Assembly (NCBI GenBank): GCA_963759115.1
Contig: CAVWXT010000001.1
Location: forward strand, 248,001-312,000
Direction of reading: 5' to 3'
Source of the DNA: CAVWXT01 sp963759115
GTDB lineage: Bacteria > Planctomycetota > Planctomycetia > Pirellulales > Thermoguttaceae
DNA: 64,000 nucleotides
Both the position numbers and the translations under genes were made by a program. This document shows positions 1-10,993 of the stretch, one piece after another (the stretch's first letter is position 1; every line of letters starts with the position of its first letter). The notes under the pieces were generated by a model, which was given only the letters and a program-made list of their open reading frames with translations, was not told the DNA's origin and ran no database searches.

Positions 1-539
<539 letters not shown>

Positions 540-571
540 GGGGGCGGGATTTGGGGATTGGAACTCGGGGG

Positions 572-1264
572 CTACTTGTCGAAGGCATTGCCCTTGCCTT
601 GATTGCACTCCGCACATTTCGCCTGCAGATTATCGGCAACGGTCTCCCCACCTTGAGACCACGGGACAATGTGATCAACCTGCAACTCTATGCCTGGCGA
701 CTTGACGGGGCTTCTCCCGCAGGATTGACAGCGGAAGCCATCCCTCAGCAGCACCGAAAATCGCAGCCTTTCAGAGATTTCTCGTTTCGTCCTTCGTGTC
801 ACCTTTTTCTGATCTGCTTCGTCGGCTGGTTGGCTTGTTCCATTTGCCTCTTCTCCATCTTCGGCGCTATCAGCGTTGATATAAGCGACGAATGCTTCAA
901 GAGCCTTTCGCCACGAGCCAAATCGGTTTTCATAAGTTGAAGCGGAGTATCTTGAAAGGGGCTTCGTTATCTCCGAATATTTGGGCTGTCTCCCCAAGGA
1001 AATCCACGTATCCTCGATGTTCTTAAAGAGCTCGCGGTCGGGGATATTGAGCTGTGAGCGGCTTTCCTGTAGGCCGGCCTTCTCCAGGACTTTGAACCAA
1101 GATCGAAAACGCCTCTGAAGAGTCGCCGGATGGTACTTTCCTAGCCTCTCATAGTCGGCGATTGTAACCGTATCCCTCCCGGTTTTCTTGGCGACTGCTT
1201 TCACGTCCTCGATGAGATATTCATCTGGCACGTCGCGATGGTATGGTTGGAGTTCAAATTTCAT
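572..1264 (-). CDS. HNH endonuclease with homing-endonuclease-associated repeats
   Basis: This 230-residue protein has a C-terminal HNH nuclease: a CQSC pair at ~180, VDHIVPWSQGG at ~196-206, an Asn at ~213 and a closing CAEC pair, the usual zinc-bound beta-beta-alpha metal fold. The N-terminal two thirds contain two copies of a helical DNA-binding repeat with the RFRSWFKVLEKAG and RFGSWRKALEAF pattern typical of homing-endonuclease-associated repeats, joined by an acidic linker at ~140-155. It lies downstream of, and in the same direction as, the MNT/HEPN/DUF2283 genes, about 60 bases after the latter. It may be a free-standing nuclease or part of a defence-type cluster. Composition is AT-richer than the flanking housekeeping genes, which suggests transfer. 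Confidence 0.85.
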   Translation of the reverse strand: MKFELQPYHRDVPDEYLIEDVKAVAKKTGRDTVTIADYERLGKYHPATLQRRFRSWFKVLEKAGLQESRSQLNIPDRELFKNIEDTWISLGRQPKYSEITKPLSRYSASTYENRFGSWRKALEAFVAYINADSAEDGEEANGTSQPADEADQKKVTRRTKREISERLRFSVLLRDGFRCQSCGRSPVKSPGIELQVDHIVPWSQGGETVADNLQAKCAECNQGKGNAFDK

Positions 1265-1323
1265 CGGGCGTTTCTCTGAATCTACACCGAACCAAGTTGA
1301 TACGAAAACTCATTGACGTTCGT

Positions 1324-1479
1324 CTACTGCTTGGCATGTTCGATCGTCATGCTCACCATGCGCCCGTCTTTGTCCACCTCCATGAGAACGTCTTCGTTGA
1401 CGTCGAAGGTCTGGACAATCTCGCGGTCGCTGAACTGAAGAAGCAGCGTATCCGTATCCGGGAAATACTTGACGTGCAT
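1324..1479 (-). CDS. DUF2283 family protein (short paralogue)
   Basis: A 51-residue protein beginning MHVKYFPDTDTLLL, the characteristic DUF2283 opening. The start at 1479 matches the paralogue at 5234-5434, with which it shares most positions through the end motif VSMTIEHAKQ. In the paralogue the reading continues QTDVGEFSYQLGGTV; here a TAG replaces the next codon, yet the downstream bases still translate in frame to TNVNEFSYQLGSV before another TAG at 1282-1284. The protein is therefore probably a truncated version of the longer form. DUF2283 proteins are often found next to DUF4258 and are suspected antitoxins; here it follows the HEPN gene by four bases, so the two are probably co-transcribed. 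Confidence 0.8.
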   Translation of the reverse strand: MHVKYFPDTDTLLLQFSDREIVQTFDVNEDVLMEVDKDGRMVSMTIEHAKQ

Positions 1480-1483
1480 GGCG

Positions 1484-1885
1484 TCAGCCCTTGACAACAG
1501 CCGAGGCCCACTCAACGATGCGCTCGACGCAGCGTTTGGCCCACTGGCGGTCGAACGGCGAAGTGGCGTCGTCGTGAATCGGAAGCACATCGTACCGCAA
1601 CTCCACCGCAAAGGGCGTGAGCACTACCGCTTCGGAAAGCTCGGGCGGATACGAAATTCCGGCATTCCGCAGAAGTGTTGCCAGTCTCTCCAATTGATGC
1701 GTCCGCTGATACTCTACCGACCGATGAGCAAGCACGGCTTTCATCGCCTTCTCCACTGCTTGCTGGGCGTGGAAACCGACCGTCTCATCCGACACCGACG
1801 GATCGCTCAGAAGGCAATTCAACGCGTACTGATCCTGTTCTGCCTTCCGCAGTAGCAGTTTGGCGAGTTCAGCGGACTGCATCAA
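1484..1885 (-). CDS. HEPN domain protein (HepT-like toxin candidate)
   Basis: A 133-residue all-helical protein with the HEPN pattern: an N-terminal ARKAEQD-like helix (LLLRKAEQDQYAL), FHAQQAVEKAMKAVLA in the middle and an R-x6-H segment (RYDVLPIH) near residue 100. HEPN proteins paired with a minimal nucleotidyltransferase are known RNase-type toxins controlled by their partner. It overlaps the 3' end of the upstream MNT gene by 17 bases, the usual translational coupling of such pairs. Whether this member is an active RNase cannot be told: the R-x6-H spacing fits, but I have no alignment. Confidence 0.85.
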   Translation of the reverse strand: MMQSAELAKLLLRKAEQDQYALNCLLSDPSVSDETVGFHAQQAVEKAMKAVLAHRSVEYQRTHQLERLATLLRNAGISYPPELSEAVVLTPFAVELRYDVLPIHDDATSPFDRQWAKRCVERIVEWASAVVKG

Positions 1886-2186
1886 ACACCTTTCCCTCCT
1901 TGGCGGCTTCGTAAAGGACCGTCCCCGGCGTGTCGCGCCACTCCTCGAAAACGGCTTCCGTTGTCACTAGCACATCGACCGAGAGGGGCAACGGCTGCAT
2001 GACGTGCTGCAGTCGCACCATCTCGGCGCGGTGGTCGGCGACGCGCGGCTCAACAACCAAGAAATCCAAATCGCTGTCCGGCCGGGCATCGCCACGGGCA
2101 TGGGATCCAAAAAGAATCACCTTCGATCCGGCCGGCGCGGCTTCGAGGAGCAATTCGACCGCTTTTTCGATGACTGACGAATCCAT
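1869..2186 (-). CDS. MNT-family minimal nucleotidyltransferase (antitoxin of HEPN pair)
   Basis: A 105-residue protein with the minimal nucleotidyltransferase core: ILFGSHARGDARPDSDLDFLVV (GSxARG followed by SDxD, residues ~24-45) supplies the helix-turn signature and two metal-binding aspartates, and a third acid lies in the LSVDVLV strand. The start at 2186 (MDSSVIEKAVELLLE) is where family-like sequence begins; upstream in-frame sequence looks non-coding. In characterised MntA/HepT-type systems this enzyme AMPylates or otherwise neutralises the HEPN toxin. It is the first gene of the minus-strand set MNT, HEPN, DUF2283, HNH. Confidence 0.85.
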   Translation of the reverse strand: MDSSVIEKAVELLLEAAPAGSKVILFGSHARGDARPDSDLDFLVVEPRVADHRAEMVRLQHVMQPLPLSVDVLVTTEAVFEEWRDTPGTVLYEAAKEGKVFDAVR

Positions 2187-2476
2187 ATTGGCCTGACGAT
2201 TCCCGCTGCCGAAACTCGAGTGGTTCAAGGGCCCTGAGAGCCGACCCCCAACTAGAGTATGGCACGAGCTTCTGGCTTCTTCAAGCCCGCCGTCCGTCGC
2301 GCGCCGTTCCCGCAGGTATCCAAAAAGGAAGTGTCGCCACGAGGATACGGCCCCCGTTGAGTCCACGGCCGGCCTCGGCTTGTCCGGCTTCTCCATTTGC
2401 CGTCATCGCCGCAAGTCGATAGAATCGACCTCTTGTTTCGGTGCTCCTTGGTTCACGGCCTCAGACGGAGTGTGTC
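2187..2476. other. Intergenic region between divergent MNT and leuS
   Basis: About 290 bases between two divergently transcribed genes. It must contain promoters for both directions, but I could not pick a convincing -35/-10 pair. No repeat or RNA structure stood out. Confidence 0.4.
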
Positions 2477-5230
2477 ATGCCGCGTTACAATCCGGCCATT
2501 ATCGAACCGAAATGGCAGAAGTTCTGGGAAGAGCACCACACGTTCGCGTGCCCCAGATTGCCTAAGGGTCGCAAATTATACGTCCTGGACATGTTTCCCT
2601 ATCCCAGCGGTGACGGGCTGCACGTCGGCCACCCCGAGGGCTATACGGCCACCGACATCGTCTGCCGTTTCAATCGCATGAAGGGCACGATCGTGATGCA
2701 CCCGATGGGCTGGGACGCCTTCGGACTTCCGGCCGAACAGCACGCCAAGAAGACGGGCACCCATCCCCGGACCACGACCGAGAAGAACATCGCCAACTTC
2801 CGCCGCCAACTGAAGATGCTCGGCTTCTCCTACGATTGGGACCGGGAACTGGCGACGACCGACGTCGGCTATTTCCGCTGGACGCAGTTCATCTTCCTGG
2901 TGCTGTTCGACACGTGGTTCGACGAGTCGCAGGGGCGCGGCCGGCCAATCGCCGAACTGCCGATCCCGGAAGAAGTGGCCGAAGAAGGCGAAAAGGCCGT
3001 CGAGCAATACCGCGACGAGCATCGGCTGGCCTATCAATTGGAGGCGCCCGTGAACTGGTGCCCGGCGCTGGGCACCGTGCTGGCCAACGAGGAGGTCGTC
3101 GGCGGGGTGAGCGAACGGGGCGGGCATCCGGTCGTCCGCATTCCCCTGCGGCAATGGATGCTGCGGATCACCGCCTACGCCGATCGCCTCGAAAAGGACC
3201 TCGACGGGGTCGACTGGTCGGAGAGCATCAAGCTCTTGCAGAGGAACTGGATCGGCCGCAGCACGGGGGCGGAGGTCGATTTCTTCCTCGGCACCTTCCT
3301 GGCCGAGGACGGCAAGCCGTCACCGAGGGAATACGAGGGCTGGTTGGTCGATCGCAAAATTGCCGGCTGGCCGCGGAAGCCGGACGAGCAGGTGCTGCGG
3401 ATCTACACCACCCGGGCCGACACGCTCTTCGGGGCCACTTACATGGTGATCGCGCCGGAACATCCGCTGGTGGAGCGGCTGACCGCGCCGGAGCAGTCCG
3501 AGGCGGTTCGCGCCTATTGCGAAAAGGCCGCCCGCAAAAGCGATCTCGACCGCACTGATCTGGCCAAGGAGAAGACGGGCGTGTTCACCGGCTCCTACGC
3601 GATCAACCCGGTGAACCGCGAGCCGATTCCGATTTGGGTGGCCGACTATGTGCTCATTAGCTATGGCACGGGCGCGATCATGGCTGTGCCGGGGCACGAC
3701 ACCCGCGACTTCGAGTTTGCCAAGCTGTTCGACCTGCCGATACGCGCGGTGTTGAAAGCGTCACGAACCTATTTCGGTTTCGGATACGTCGACGTCCGGT
3801 CCTTGGCTGAATGGCATAGGCAGCAGGAGTCCGGAGAAATATGCTTTACCGGCGATGAAAAAGAGATCCACGTTGGTCAAAATGAGATCGAGTTGGTGGA
3901 TCCAAGCGTGGCGATAAATTCTGGCTCGTACAGTGGTCTGACAACGCCGGAATTCAAGGAGAAGATCGCGGAAGATCTAGCCAAACAGGGCGTCGGCCGT
4001 AGCGCGGTCAAGTACAAGCTCCGCGATTGGCTCTTCAGCCGGCAGCATTTCTGGGGCGAGCCGTTCCCCATCCTGCACGAGTTGGATGCCGCGGGCAAAC
4101 CGACCGGCCGCCTCCGTGCCCTGGAGCCGGCCGATCTTCCGCTCGACCTGCCCGAAAAGATGGCCTTCGATGCCAAGCACGACGAGCCGACGCCGCCGTT
4201 GGACAAAGCGCCGCACAGTTGGCTCTACGTCACGCTCGATGGCAAGCGCTACAAGCGCGAGACGAACACCATGCCGCAATGGGCCGGTTCGTGCTGGTAT
4301 TACCTGCGGTTCCTCGACCCGAAGAACGGCCGGGCCCTCGTGGATCCGCAGTTGGAGAAGGCGTGGATGCCGGTCGATCTATACGTGGGCGGGGCGGAGC
4401 ACGCCGTGTTGCACTTGCTCTACGCCCGGTTCTGGCACAAGGTGCTCTTTGATCGCGGCTACGTGAGCATGCCCGAGCCGTTCCAGAAGCTCGTCAATCA
4501 GGGCATGATTTTGGGCGAGAATGGTGAAAAGATGTCGAAAAGCCGCGGCAACGTGGTCAATCCGGACGAGGTGGTGAAGGAATACGGGGCCGACGCCCTG
4601 CGGCTTTACGAGATGTTCATGGGCCCGCTGGAGGCCGTGAAGCCGTGGAGCATGGACGGCGTCAGCGGCGTCCGCGGCTTCTTGGATCGCGTGTGGCGGA
4701 TGATCGTCGACGACCGGGCCGAAGCCGTGCAGTTGAACGCGTCCGTGCAGGACGTCGAACCCACGGCCGAGCAGAACCGCATGTTGCACAAGACAATCAA
4801 GGCCGTCAGCGGCGACCTGGAGCAGATGTCGTTCAACACGGCCATCGCGCGGATGATGGAGTTCACCAATTTCTTCCTCAAGGAGGAGCGGCGGCCGCGC
4901 GGGGCGATGGAGCGGCTGGTGTTGCTGCTCTCGCCCTTCGCCCCGCATATTGCCGAAGAGCTTTGGCAATTGCTCGGCCACGCCAACACCTTGGCCTACG
5001 AGCCTTGGCCCACCTTCGACGAGGCGGCGATCCGAGAGGACACGATCGAGGTGCCGGTGCAGATCAACGGCAAGCTTCGCGGGCGGATTCAGGTTCCTGC
5101 GGAGAGCGACAAGGCAGCCCTGGAATCGGCCGCCCGCAGCGATGCCAAGATCGCCGAAATGTTGGCCGGCAAGACGGTAGTCAAGGCCATCGTGGTGCCG
5201 GGGCGGATGGTGAACTTCGTGGTGAAGTAG
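2477..5230 (+). CDS. leuS: Leucyl-tRNA synthetase
   Basis: Cytoplasmic class I aminoacyl-tRNA synthetase charging tRNA-Leu. The 917-residue protein has the bacterial LeuRS signature: KWQKFWEE at the N-terminus, the ATP-binding HIGH box as HVGH (residues 49-52), the large CP1 editing insert in the middle, KYKLRDWLFSRQHFWGEPFP after it, and KMSKS at ~685-689 (GEKMSKSRGNVVNPD), then the anticodon-binding helical domain and a C-terminal VNGKLRG-type segment (QINGKLRGRIQVP). The ATG at 2477 is the natural family start. No frameshift. One stretch (~3755-3965, end of the editing domain) looks AT-richer and more diverged than its surroundings. Confidence 0.97.
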   Translation: MPRYNPAIIEPKWQKFWEEHHTFACPRLPKGRKLYVLDMFPYPSGDGLHVGHPEGYTATDIVCRFNRMKGTIVMHPMGWDAFGLPAEQHAKKTGTHPRTTTEKNIANFRRQLKMLGFSYDWDRELATTDVGYFRWTQFIFLVLFDTWFDESQGRGRPIAELPIPEEVAEEGEKAVEQYRDEHRLAYQLEAPVNWCPALGTVLANEEVVGGVSERGGHPVVRIPLRQWMLRITAYADRLEKDLDGVDWSESIKLLQRNWIGRSTGAEVDFFLGTFLAEDGKPSPREYEGWLVDRKIAGWPRKPDEQVLRIYTTRADTLFGATYMVIAPEHPLVERLTAPEQSEAVRAYCEKAARKSDLDRTDLAKEKTGVFTGSYAINPVNREPIPIWVADYVLISYGTGAIMAVPGHDTRDFEFAKLFDLPIRAVLKASRTYFGFGYVDVRSLAEWHRQQESGEICFTGDEKEIHVGQNEIELVDPSVAINSGSYSGLTTPEFKEKIAEDLAKQGVGRSAVKYKLRDWLFSRQHFWGEPFPILHELDAAGKPTGRLRALEPADLPLDLPEKMAFDAKHDEPTPPLDKAPHSWLYVTLDGKRYKRETNTMPQWAGSCWYYLRFLDPKNGRALVDPQLEKAWMPVDLYVGGAEHAVLHLLYARFWHKVLFDRGYVSMPEPFQKLVNQGMILGENGEKMSKSRGNVVNPDEVVKEYGADALRLYEMFMGPLEAVKPWSMDGVSGVRGFLDRVWRMIVDDRAEAVQLNASVQDVEPTAEQNRMLHKTIKAVSGDLEQMSFNTAIARMMEFTNFFLKEERRPRGAMERLVLLLSPFAPHIAEELWQLLGHANTLAYEPWPTFDEAAIREDTIEVPVQINGKLRGRIQVPAESDKAALESAARSDAKIAEMLAGKTVVKAIVVPGRMVNFVVK

Positions 5231-5233
5231 CTG

Positions 5234-5434
5234 TCAAACGGTGCCGCCCAATTGATACGAGAACTCGCCGACATCCGTTTGTTGCTTAGCGTGTTCGATG
5301 GTCATGCTGACTACGCGCCCGCGGTCGTCAAGTTCGACAAGCACGTCTTCACTCAAATCGCGGGTATCGACGATTTGCCTCTCGCTGAAATTGAGAAGGA
5401 GTGTATCGGTATCTGGGAAATACTTAACTTTCAT
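5234..5434 (-). CDS. DUF2283 family protein (full-length paralogue)
   Basis: A 66-residue protein starting MKVKYFPDTDTLLLNFSE, a typical DUF2283 member and the longer paralogue of the gene at 1324-1479. Its start codon at 5434 lies inside the end of the upstream DUF4258 gene (overlap of 11 bases), so the two are translationally coupled. DUF4258-DUF2283 pairs are a recurrent two-gene arrangement suspected to be toxin-antitoxin modules; that role is inference. It converges on the 3' end of leuS with only three bases between the stops. Confidence 0.8.
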   Translation of the reverse strand: MKVKYFPDTDTLLLNFSERQIVDTRDLSEDVLVELDDRGRVVSMTIEHAKQQTDVGEFSYQLGGTV

Positions 5435-5675
5435 CTTCTCCCTCCCGATATCGGCGGTCAAAAAAGGCGTTGTGGACCGTTTCACCGTCTTCGAGCAATA
5501 TGACTCGCAGACACTTCCCGCCTGCTTCCGCGATTCGTCCCCATCGTCTGATTCGGCCGTCGCTCTGCACCATTTCCTTGGTTGGTCCGGCGATCACTTG
5601 CTCGATCCATTCAATCTTGATCTCGCGGCGATCGGGGCGCTCGTGGGTATGCCGAAAGTACTGCGTGAATTGCAT
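5424..5675 (-). CDS. DUF4258 family protein (putative toxin partner of DUF2283)
   Basis: An 83-residue basic protein. It has the DUF4258 pattern: an early HTHERPDR motif (residues ~9-16), a helix leading into VIAGPTKEMVQSDGRIRRWG, then ILLEDGETVHNAFFDR. The ATG at 5675 (MQFTQYFRHTHER) is chosen because the motif normally lies close to the N-terminus; longer in-frame starts exist upstream. DUF4258 resembles small RelE/barnase-like toxins by context only. It precedes and overlaps the DUF2283 gene. Confidence 0.75.
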   Translation of the reverse strand: MQFTQYFRHTHERPDRREIKIEWIEQVIAGPTKEMVQSDGRIRRWGRIAEAGGKCLRVILLEDGETVHNAFFDRRYREGEDES

Positions 5676-5959
5676 CTGAATGATATGCGAAATAACTATG
5701 GGCGTCCAGTTCACTCGACCGGCCAACACAGTCGAATCAGACCTTGTCCTCCATCATCGCTATTTTCGTTATTCTGTCGTCGATGGCAAGCGGCACGACG
5801 CCGTTGCCTTGATTCTACTACATCGCCGCAAATCGCGGCACCCCCCCCACAACCCACCCCAAAACAAATGGGGGTGGCAGTGAAGCTGCCACCCCCAACA
5901 AGTTCGCCATCGGCATTGCCGGGGTCAATCGAGATTCGCCCAACTGAGAGGCATCGCTA
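5676..5959. other. Intergenic region with a perfect hairpin
   Basis: About 280 bases with no gene. It holds a C-rich tract near 5840 and a hairpin at 5870-5896 with 11-base perfect arms (GGGGGTGGCAG and its complement) around a TGAAG loop. The hairpin could stop transcription or be one more member of the dispersed palindrome families in this genome. Confidence 0.5.
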
Positions 5960-7305
5960 TCAGTAGCCGCCGTCGACGACATACCGCTTGCCCGCGTTAT
6001 CGTTGCGCATGCAGAGGTTCATCTTTTTGCCCCCTTCCTCCTTGTACTTAACCTCGTAGGGGATGTACCAACCGTAATAGGTCTTCACGTGGAAGGGCTC
6101 TCCGAGGGACACAATCTTCAGCCCTCCCCATTTCCTCTTGAAGCCTTCATCCAGACGTTCGGGCATGAACTTTTGGACTTCATCCCAGTCTTCCCTGGCA
6201 CAGGCATCGAAGAACGCCCGGGCCGCCTCCTTTGGCGTCATCTTTTCATACTTCTCGTTGCCCGGCACTGGCTGCGGCTCCTTGTATTCTTTCCGCCAAT
6301 CGACCAGATGCACGTCTTCCGGCAGTTTAAGCACGAAGAGCGTGGGGTCGATTGGCTGATCGTACTCGATGCGTTCGACCGCCAGGACCAGCACCTCGCC
6401 GCCGGACCAGCGGTGGAGATAGGCATCCATTCCTTCGAGCCTTTGGGTCTTGGCGTCGAACCGGTAGACGCGGCGCATATCCGAGGACTCGGTAAACGTG
6501 TCCCGCCCGGAGTTGTTTAGCGGCCATTCGGTTTTGGCTTCCACGGTCACCACTAGCTTCTTCTCGTCGGCAGCCGTCGTCTGGTGGGAGAGCTTGATAT
6601 CCCACGTATTGGCCAGTGCGGCCTTGAGCTCACGGTCGAGCATGTCACGAACCTCTGTGAGGTTCAGAAGCAGAAGGTTTCTCGGATTGACGTCGTTGGC
6701 ACGAACGGTGTCCCTCCACGCGCGATTGGAGGGTCGCTCTAGCAGCGTGGTCACCAAGTTATCCATTACGTCTACCATGTCGGACTTCTCTATCCGCCAT
6801 TTTGGCTGATCGCCCAACTGTCTCCACACCTCAACAGGCGCCATTGGGGCATCGGCATCGATCGATTGAAAATAGTGTCCTGGCGGAATCCGCATCTTGG
6901 CCAGAATATGGATGGTGGAGAGGTTCGGCACGGCTTCGGCGCCCGCGCCATGACCTCGGCGGCCTTCTGCGCGGCAGCCGGCTCGGCGAACCAAAAGTTG
7001 CCGGCAAGACACAACGCGACCGTAGTCGCCAGTGCTCCACTGACTCCCAGCACTCGCATTCTCATTCTCATTCTCCTTAGCTTAAGGGATTGCTCATCAA
7101 GAACCGGTTTCAACACATTGGTCTTCACAGAAACAAGCGGCCCGGTTGACTGCGACACCACCCGTGGCTTGGCAACATCGGCTAGCACGATGGTTGCCAA
7201 ACAGCGGCTCAGGAACGTCGCCGAGGGCGCGGGTGGCTCTTGATCCCGGACCCAACGGTCCAGTTCGTCCGCGGGGAAGTCGCGATCGTGGTTCTGGTTA
7301 GTCAT
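5960..7305 (-). CDS. Membrane-anchored anti-sigma-like protein with large extracytoplasmic domain, one frameshift
   Basis: Start ATG at 7305 (MTNQNHDRDFPADELDRWV), overlapping the stop of the ECF sigma gene by eight bases. A single transmembrane segment (VLGVSGALATTVALCLAGN) ends in an AAAQ sequence at ~residue 120, followed by KAAEVMARA and then a long outside domain (SIDADAPMAPVEVW through KRYVVDGGY). The frame breaks near 6950, between MARA and AEAVPNLSTIHIL; one base restores it. The large domain resembles LolA/MucB-type or planctomycete hypothetical folds only weakly, so I do not name it. The coupling to the sigma factor suggests it is its anti-sigma factor, sensing an envelope signal; that is inference from context. 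Confidence 0.7.
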
Positions 7306-7876
7306 GGTTCTTCTCGCACGTATTAAACCGAGGGCCGAGCCGTGCGCGGAGTTGTTGCCGGGCGCGGAAGAACCGCCAGCGGACCAGGCCCGGGCTGACA
7401 TCCTGGATCGCCGCAATCTCCGCATACTCCAAGTCGTGCCACACCCGTAACGAAAACACCTCGCGGAACTCGGCGTCCAACTCGGACACCGCTGCCTCCA
7501 GGAGGTGCCGCATCTCGTCGTTCTCCAAAACCTCCAAGGCCGGTCGGTCCGGGGCCAAAGTTCTCTCCAGTACGCCGTGCTCAACCGCAGGCCGTCCGGC
7601 CGAGCGACGACAGTGCTGGCGCCAAAGGTTCCGCGCGATGGAAAACAGCCAGATCCTGGCCGCCACCGGGGGCCGCTTGCGGCGGATCGATTCCCAGAAG
7701 GCGGCCAGGGCCTCTTGGGCCAGGTCTTCGGCCTCCTCACGGCGCCCCGTCAGACGGTACAACCAGCCATACAATGCGATCGCATGTTCGCGCACGAATT
7801 GCTCGCATGCGCTGGCATCGCCGATACTCAGCCGCTCGATCTGGTCGTCCGACGGGCCCAAACGCGGTTCCTCCAC
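7298..7876 (-). CDS. ECF-type RNA polymerase sigma-70 factor
   Basis: A sigma-70 family factor of the extracytoplasmic-function group. Region 2 is visible as ACEQFVREHAIALYGWLYR, EEAEDLAQEALAAFWES and IWLFSIARNLW; region 4 as LDAEFREVFSLRVWHDL and YAEIAAIQDVSPGLVRWR, a helix-turn-helix. A GTG at 7876 gives 192 residues; longer in-frame starts run into the divergent metG start and look non-coding. The stop overlaps the next gene, the anti-sigma-like membrane protein. No AsiA- or RseC-like gene follows. Confidence 0.85.
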   Translation of the reverse strand: MEEPRLGPSDDQIERLSIGDASACEQFVREHAIALYGWLYRLTGRREEAEDLAQEALAAFWESIRRKRPPVAARIWLFSIARNLWRQHCRRSAGRPAVEHGVLERTLAPDRPALEVLENDEMRHLLEAAVSELDAEFREVFSLRVWHDLEYAEIAAIQDVSPGLVRWRFFRARQQLRARLGPRFNTCEKNHD

Positions 7877-8057
7877 CAAGAAAATGGCACGCGACAGGAG
7901 TTTGTTAGCGTGTGCAGTATGTTTTCTCACCGTGGGCGAAGCCAATGCGCCTTCCGGGGGGTGCGCCCTTGTGGGCAGCCACGGGTGAAAAGTGCCTTTC
8001 CCCTTCGCCAACCGCTCCGCTACAATTGCCTCGTGCGATTCCGCCGTAGGAGAACCC

Positions 8058-10101
<2,044 letters not shown>

Positions 10102-10105
10102 GAAA

Positions 10106-10387
10106 CTCACCGCAGAGGACGCGGAGGACGGAGAGGAAAGTCGGAGATAAGGAGAAGAGATGGAAATCAACCAGATCAGCGGGCAGATCGTGGATGCGGC
10201 GATGAAGGTGCATTCGGCACTTGGGCCGGGGCTCCTGGAATCCGCCTACGAAGCGTGCTTGCTCTTCGAACTCCACCGACGCGGACTGACGGCCGTCAAT
10301 CAGGTAGAACGGCATCACCCGAATGGTCAACAATCTCTGAGCTAATTCGTTTCTTTCCTCTGCGTCCTCCGCGTCCTCTGCGGTGAG
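10106..10387. repeat. Unit with 35-bp inverted repeats flanking a deleted GxxExxY gene
   Basis: Two near-identical 35-base arms, 10106-10140 and 10353-10387, face each other (one small difference near GGACGGAGAGG versus GGACGCAGAGG) and enclose a remnant of a GxxExxY gene. The arms are made of the repeated word CGCAGAGGAC. The arrangement resembles a non-autonomous, internally deleted derivative of a larger unit. Confidence 0.6.
10160..10350 (+). pseudogene. GxxExxY family protein remnant (internal deletion)
   Basis: The first ~48 residues are a clear GxxExxY-family N-terminus: MEINQISGQIVDAAMKVHSALGPGLLESAYE, with the name-giving G-LLESAY motif. Full members run to about 125 residues and carry a PD-(D/E)XK-like core. 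Here that core is missing: after AVNQVE the DNA jumps, in another frame, to bases that encode NGITRMVNNL and a stop, very like the usual family C-terminus. An internal deletion of roughly 200 bases is the best explanation. A good ribosome site (GGAGAAGAG) precedes the ATG. No function is expected to remain. Confidence 0.7.
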
Positions 10388-10398
10388 CCTTTCCCGCT

Positions 10399-10839
10399 CT
10401 ACTTTCGGATCGGCCGCGCGGCCTCGTTGCTGTGTTCCGTGATCCAGTCCTCAAGCTCTTTCCAATCGACCGGCGGCAGCTTCGAGCGGTCGGGGCGGAG
10501 GTGGGCCGCCTCCTTGATGTAGATGTGGACGATCTCGCCCGGCAGCTTGTCGGTGTTCCAGTGCAGCAGCACGCGAATGCAACGGCGGAGCGAACCGGGC
10601 ACGTCCAACTCATGGACGCACATCAGCGCCACGTCGAACCAGCCCAATTGCCGGGCGGCCAGCGCCGGAAACTCCGCGTCCAAGTCGGTCGTCGTCGAAA
10701 AAACCGCGCTGCAAACGTCGTCCGGCTTAATCCCGTTCCGGCGGATCATCAATGCCAGCAACTGGCGGGTGGCCTTGAGAATTTCCTCGGCACTATTGTC
10801 TTCCGCGGTCGTGGCGCCGCGGACTCCTCGGCAGGGCAT
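10399..10839 (-). CDS. aroH: Chorismate mutase, AroH type
   Basis: A 146-residue monofunctional chorismate mutase of the Bacillus AroH fold (chorismate to prephenate, first step to Phe/Tyr). Family marks are RGVRGATTAEDNSAEEIL at the N-terminus (the arginine contacts substrate), IKPDDVCSAVFSTTTDLDAEFPA, ARQLGWFDVALMCVHELDVPGSL and RCIRVLLHWNT, then YIKEAAHLRPD. The ATG at 10839 is preceded by AAGGGAGAG and gives the usual MPCRGVRGA start. It is convergent with metG and the GxxExxY unit. The C-terminus (residues ~125-146) extends a little beyond the B. subtilis form. Confidence 0.9.
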   Translation of the reverse strand: MPCRGVRGATTAEDNSAEEILKATRQLLALMIRRNGIKPDDVCSAVFSTTTDLDAEFPALAARQLGWFDVALMCVHELDVPGSLRRCIRVLLHWNTDKLPGEIVHIYIKEAAHLRPDRSKLPPVDWKELEDWITEHSNEAARPIRK

Positions 10840-10993
10840 CGTTCTCTCCCTTCTCGCAGACGACGAAACGGAATGGCTCCCCTCTTCAGTGTTCCCGGCA
10901 GGGGATGGGCTGAGTGGCAAGATGAAGGGGGAGCCCCGCGCCTGGTCCAGACTCCCGAGGATGCGTCCGAGGCGGCGCCGAGGCTGACGGGCG

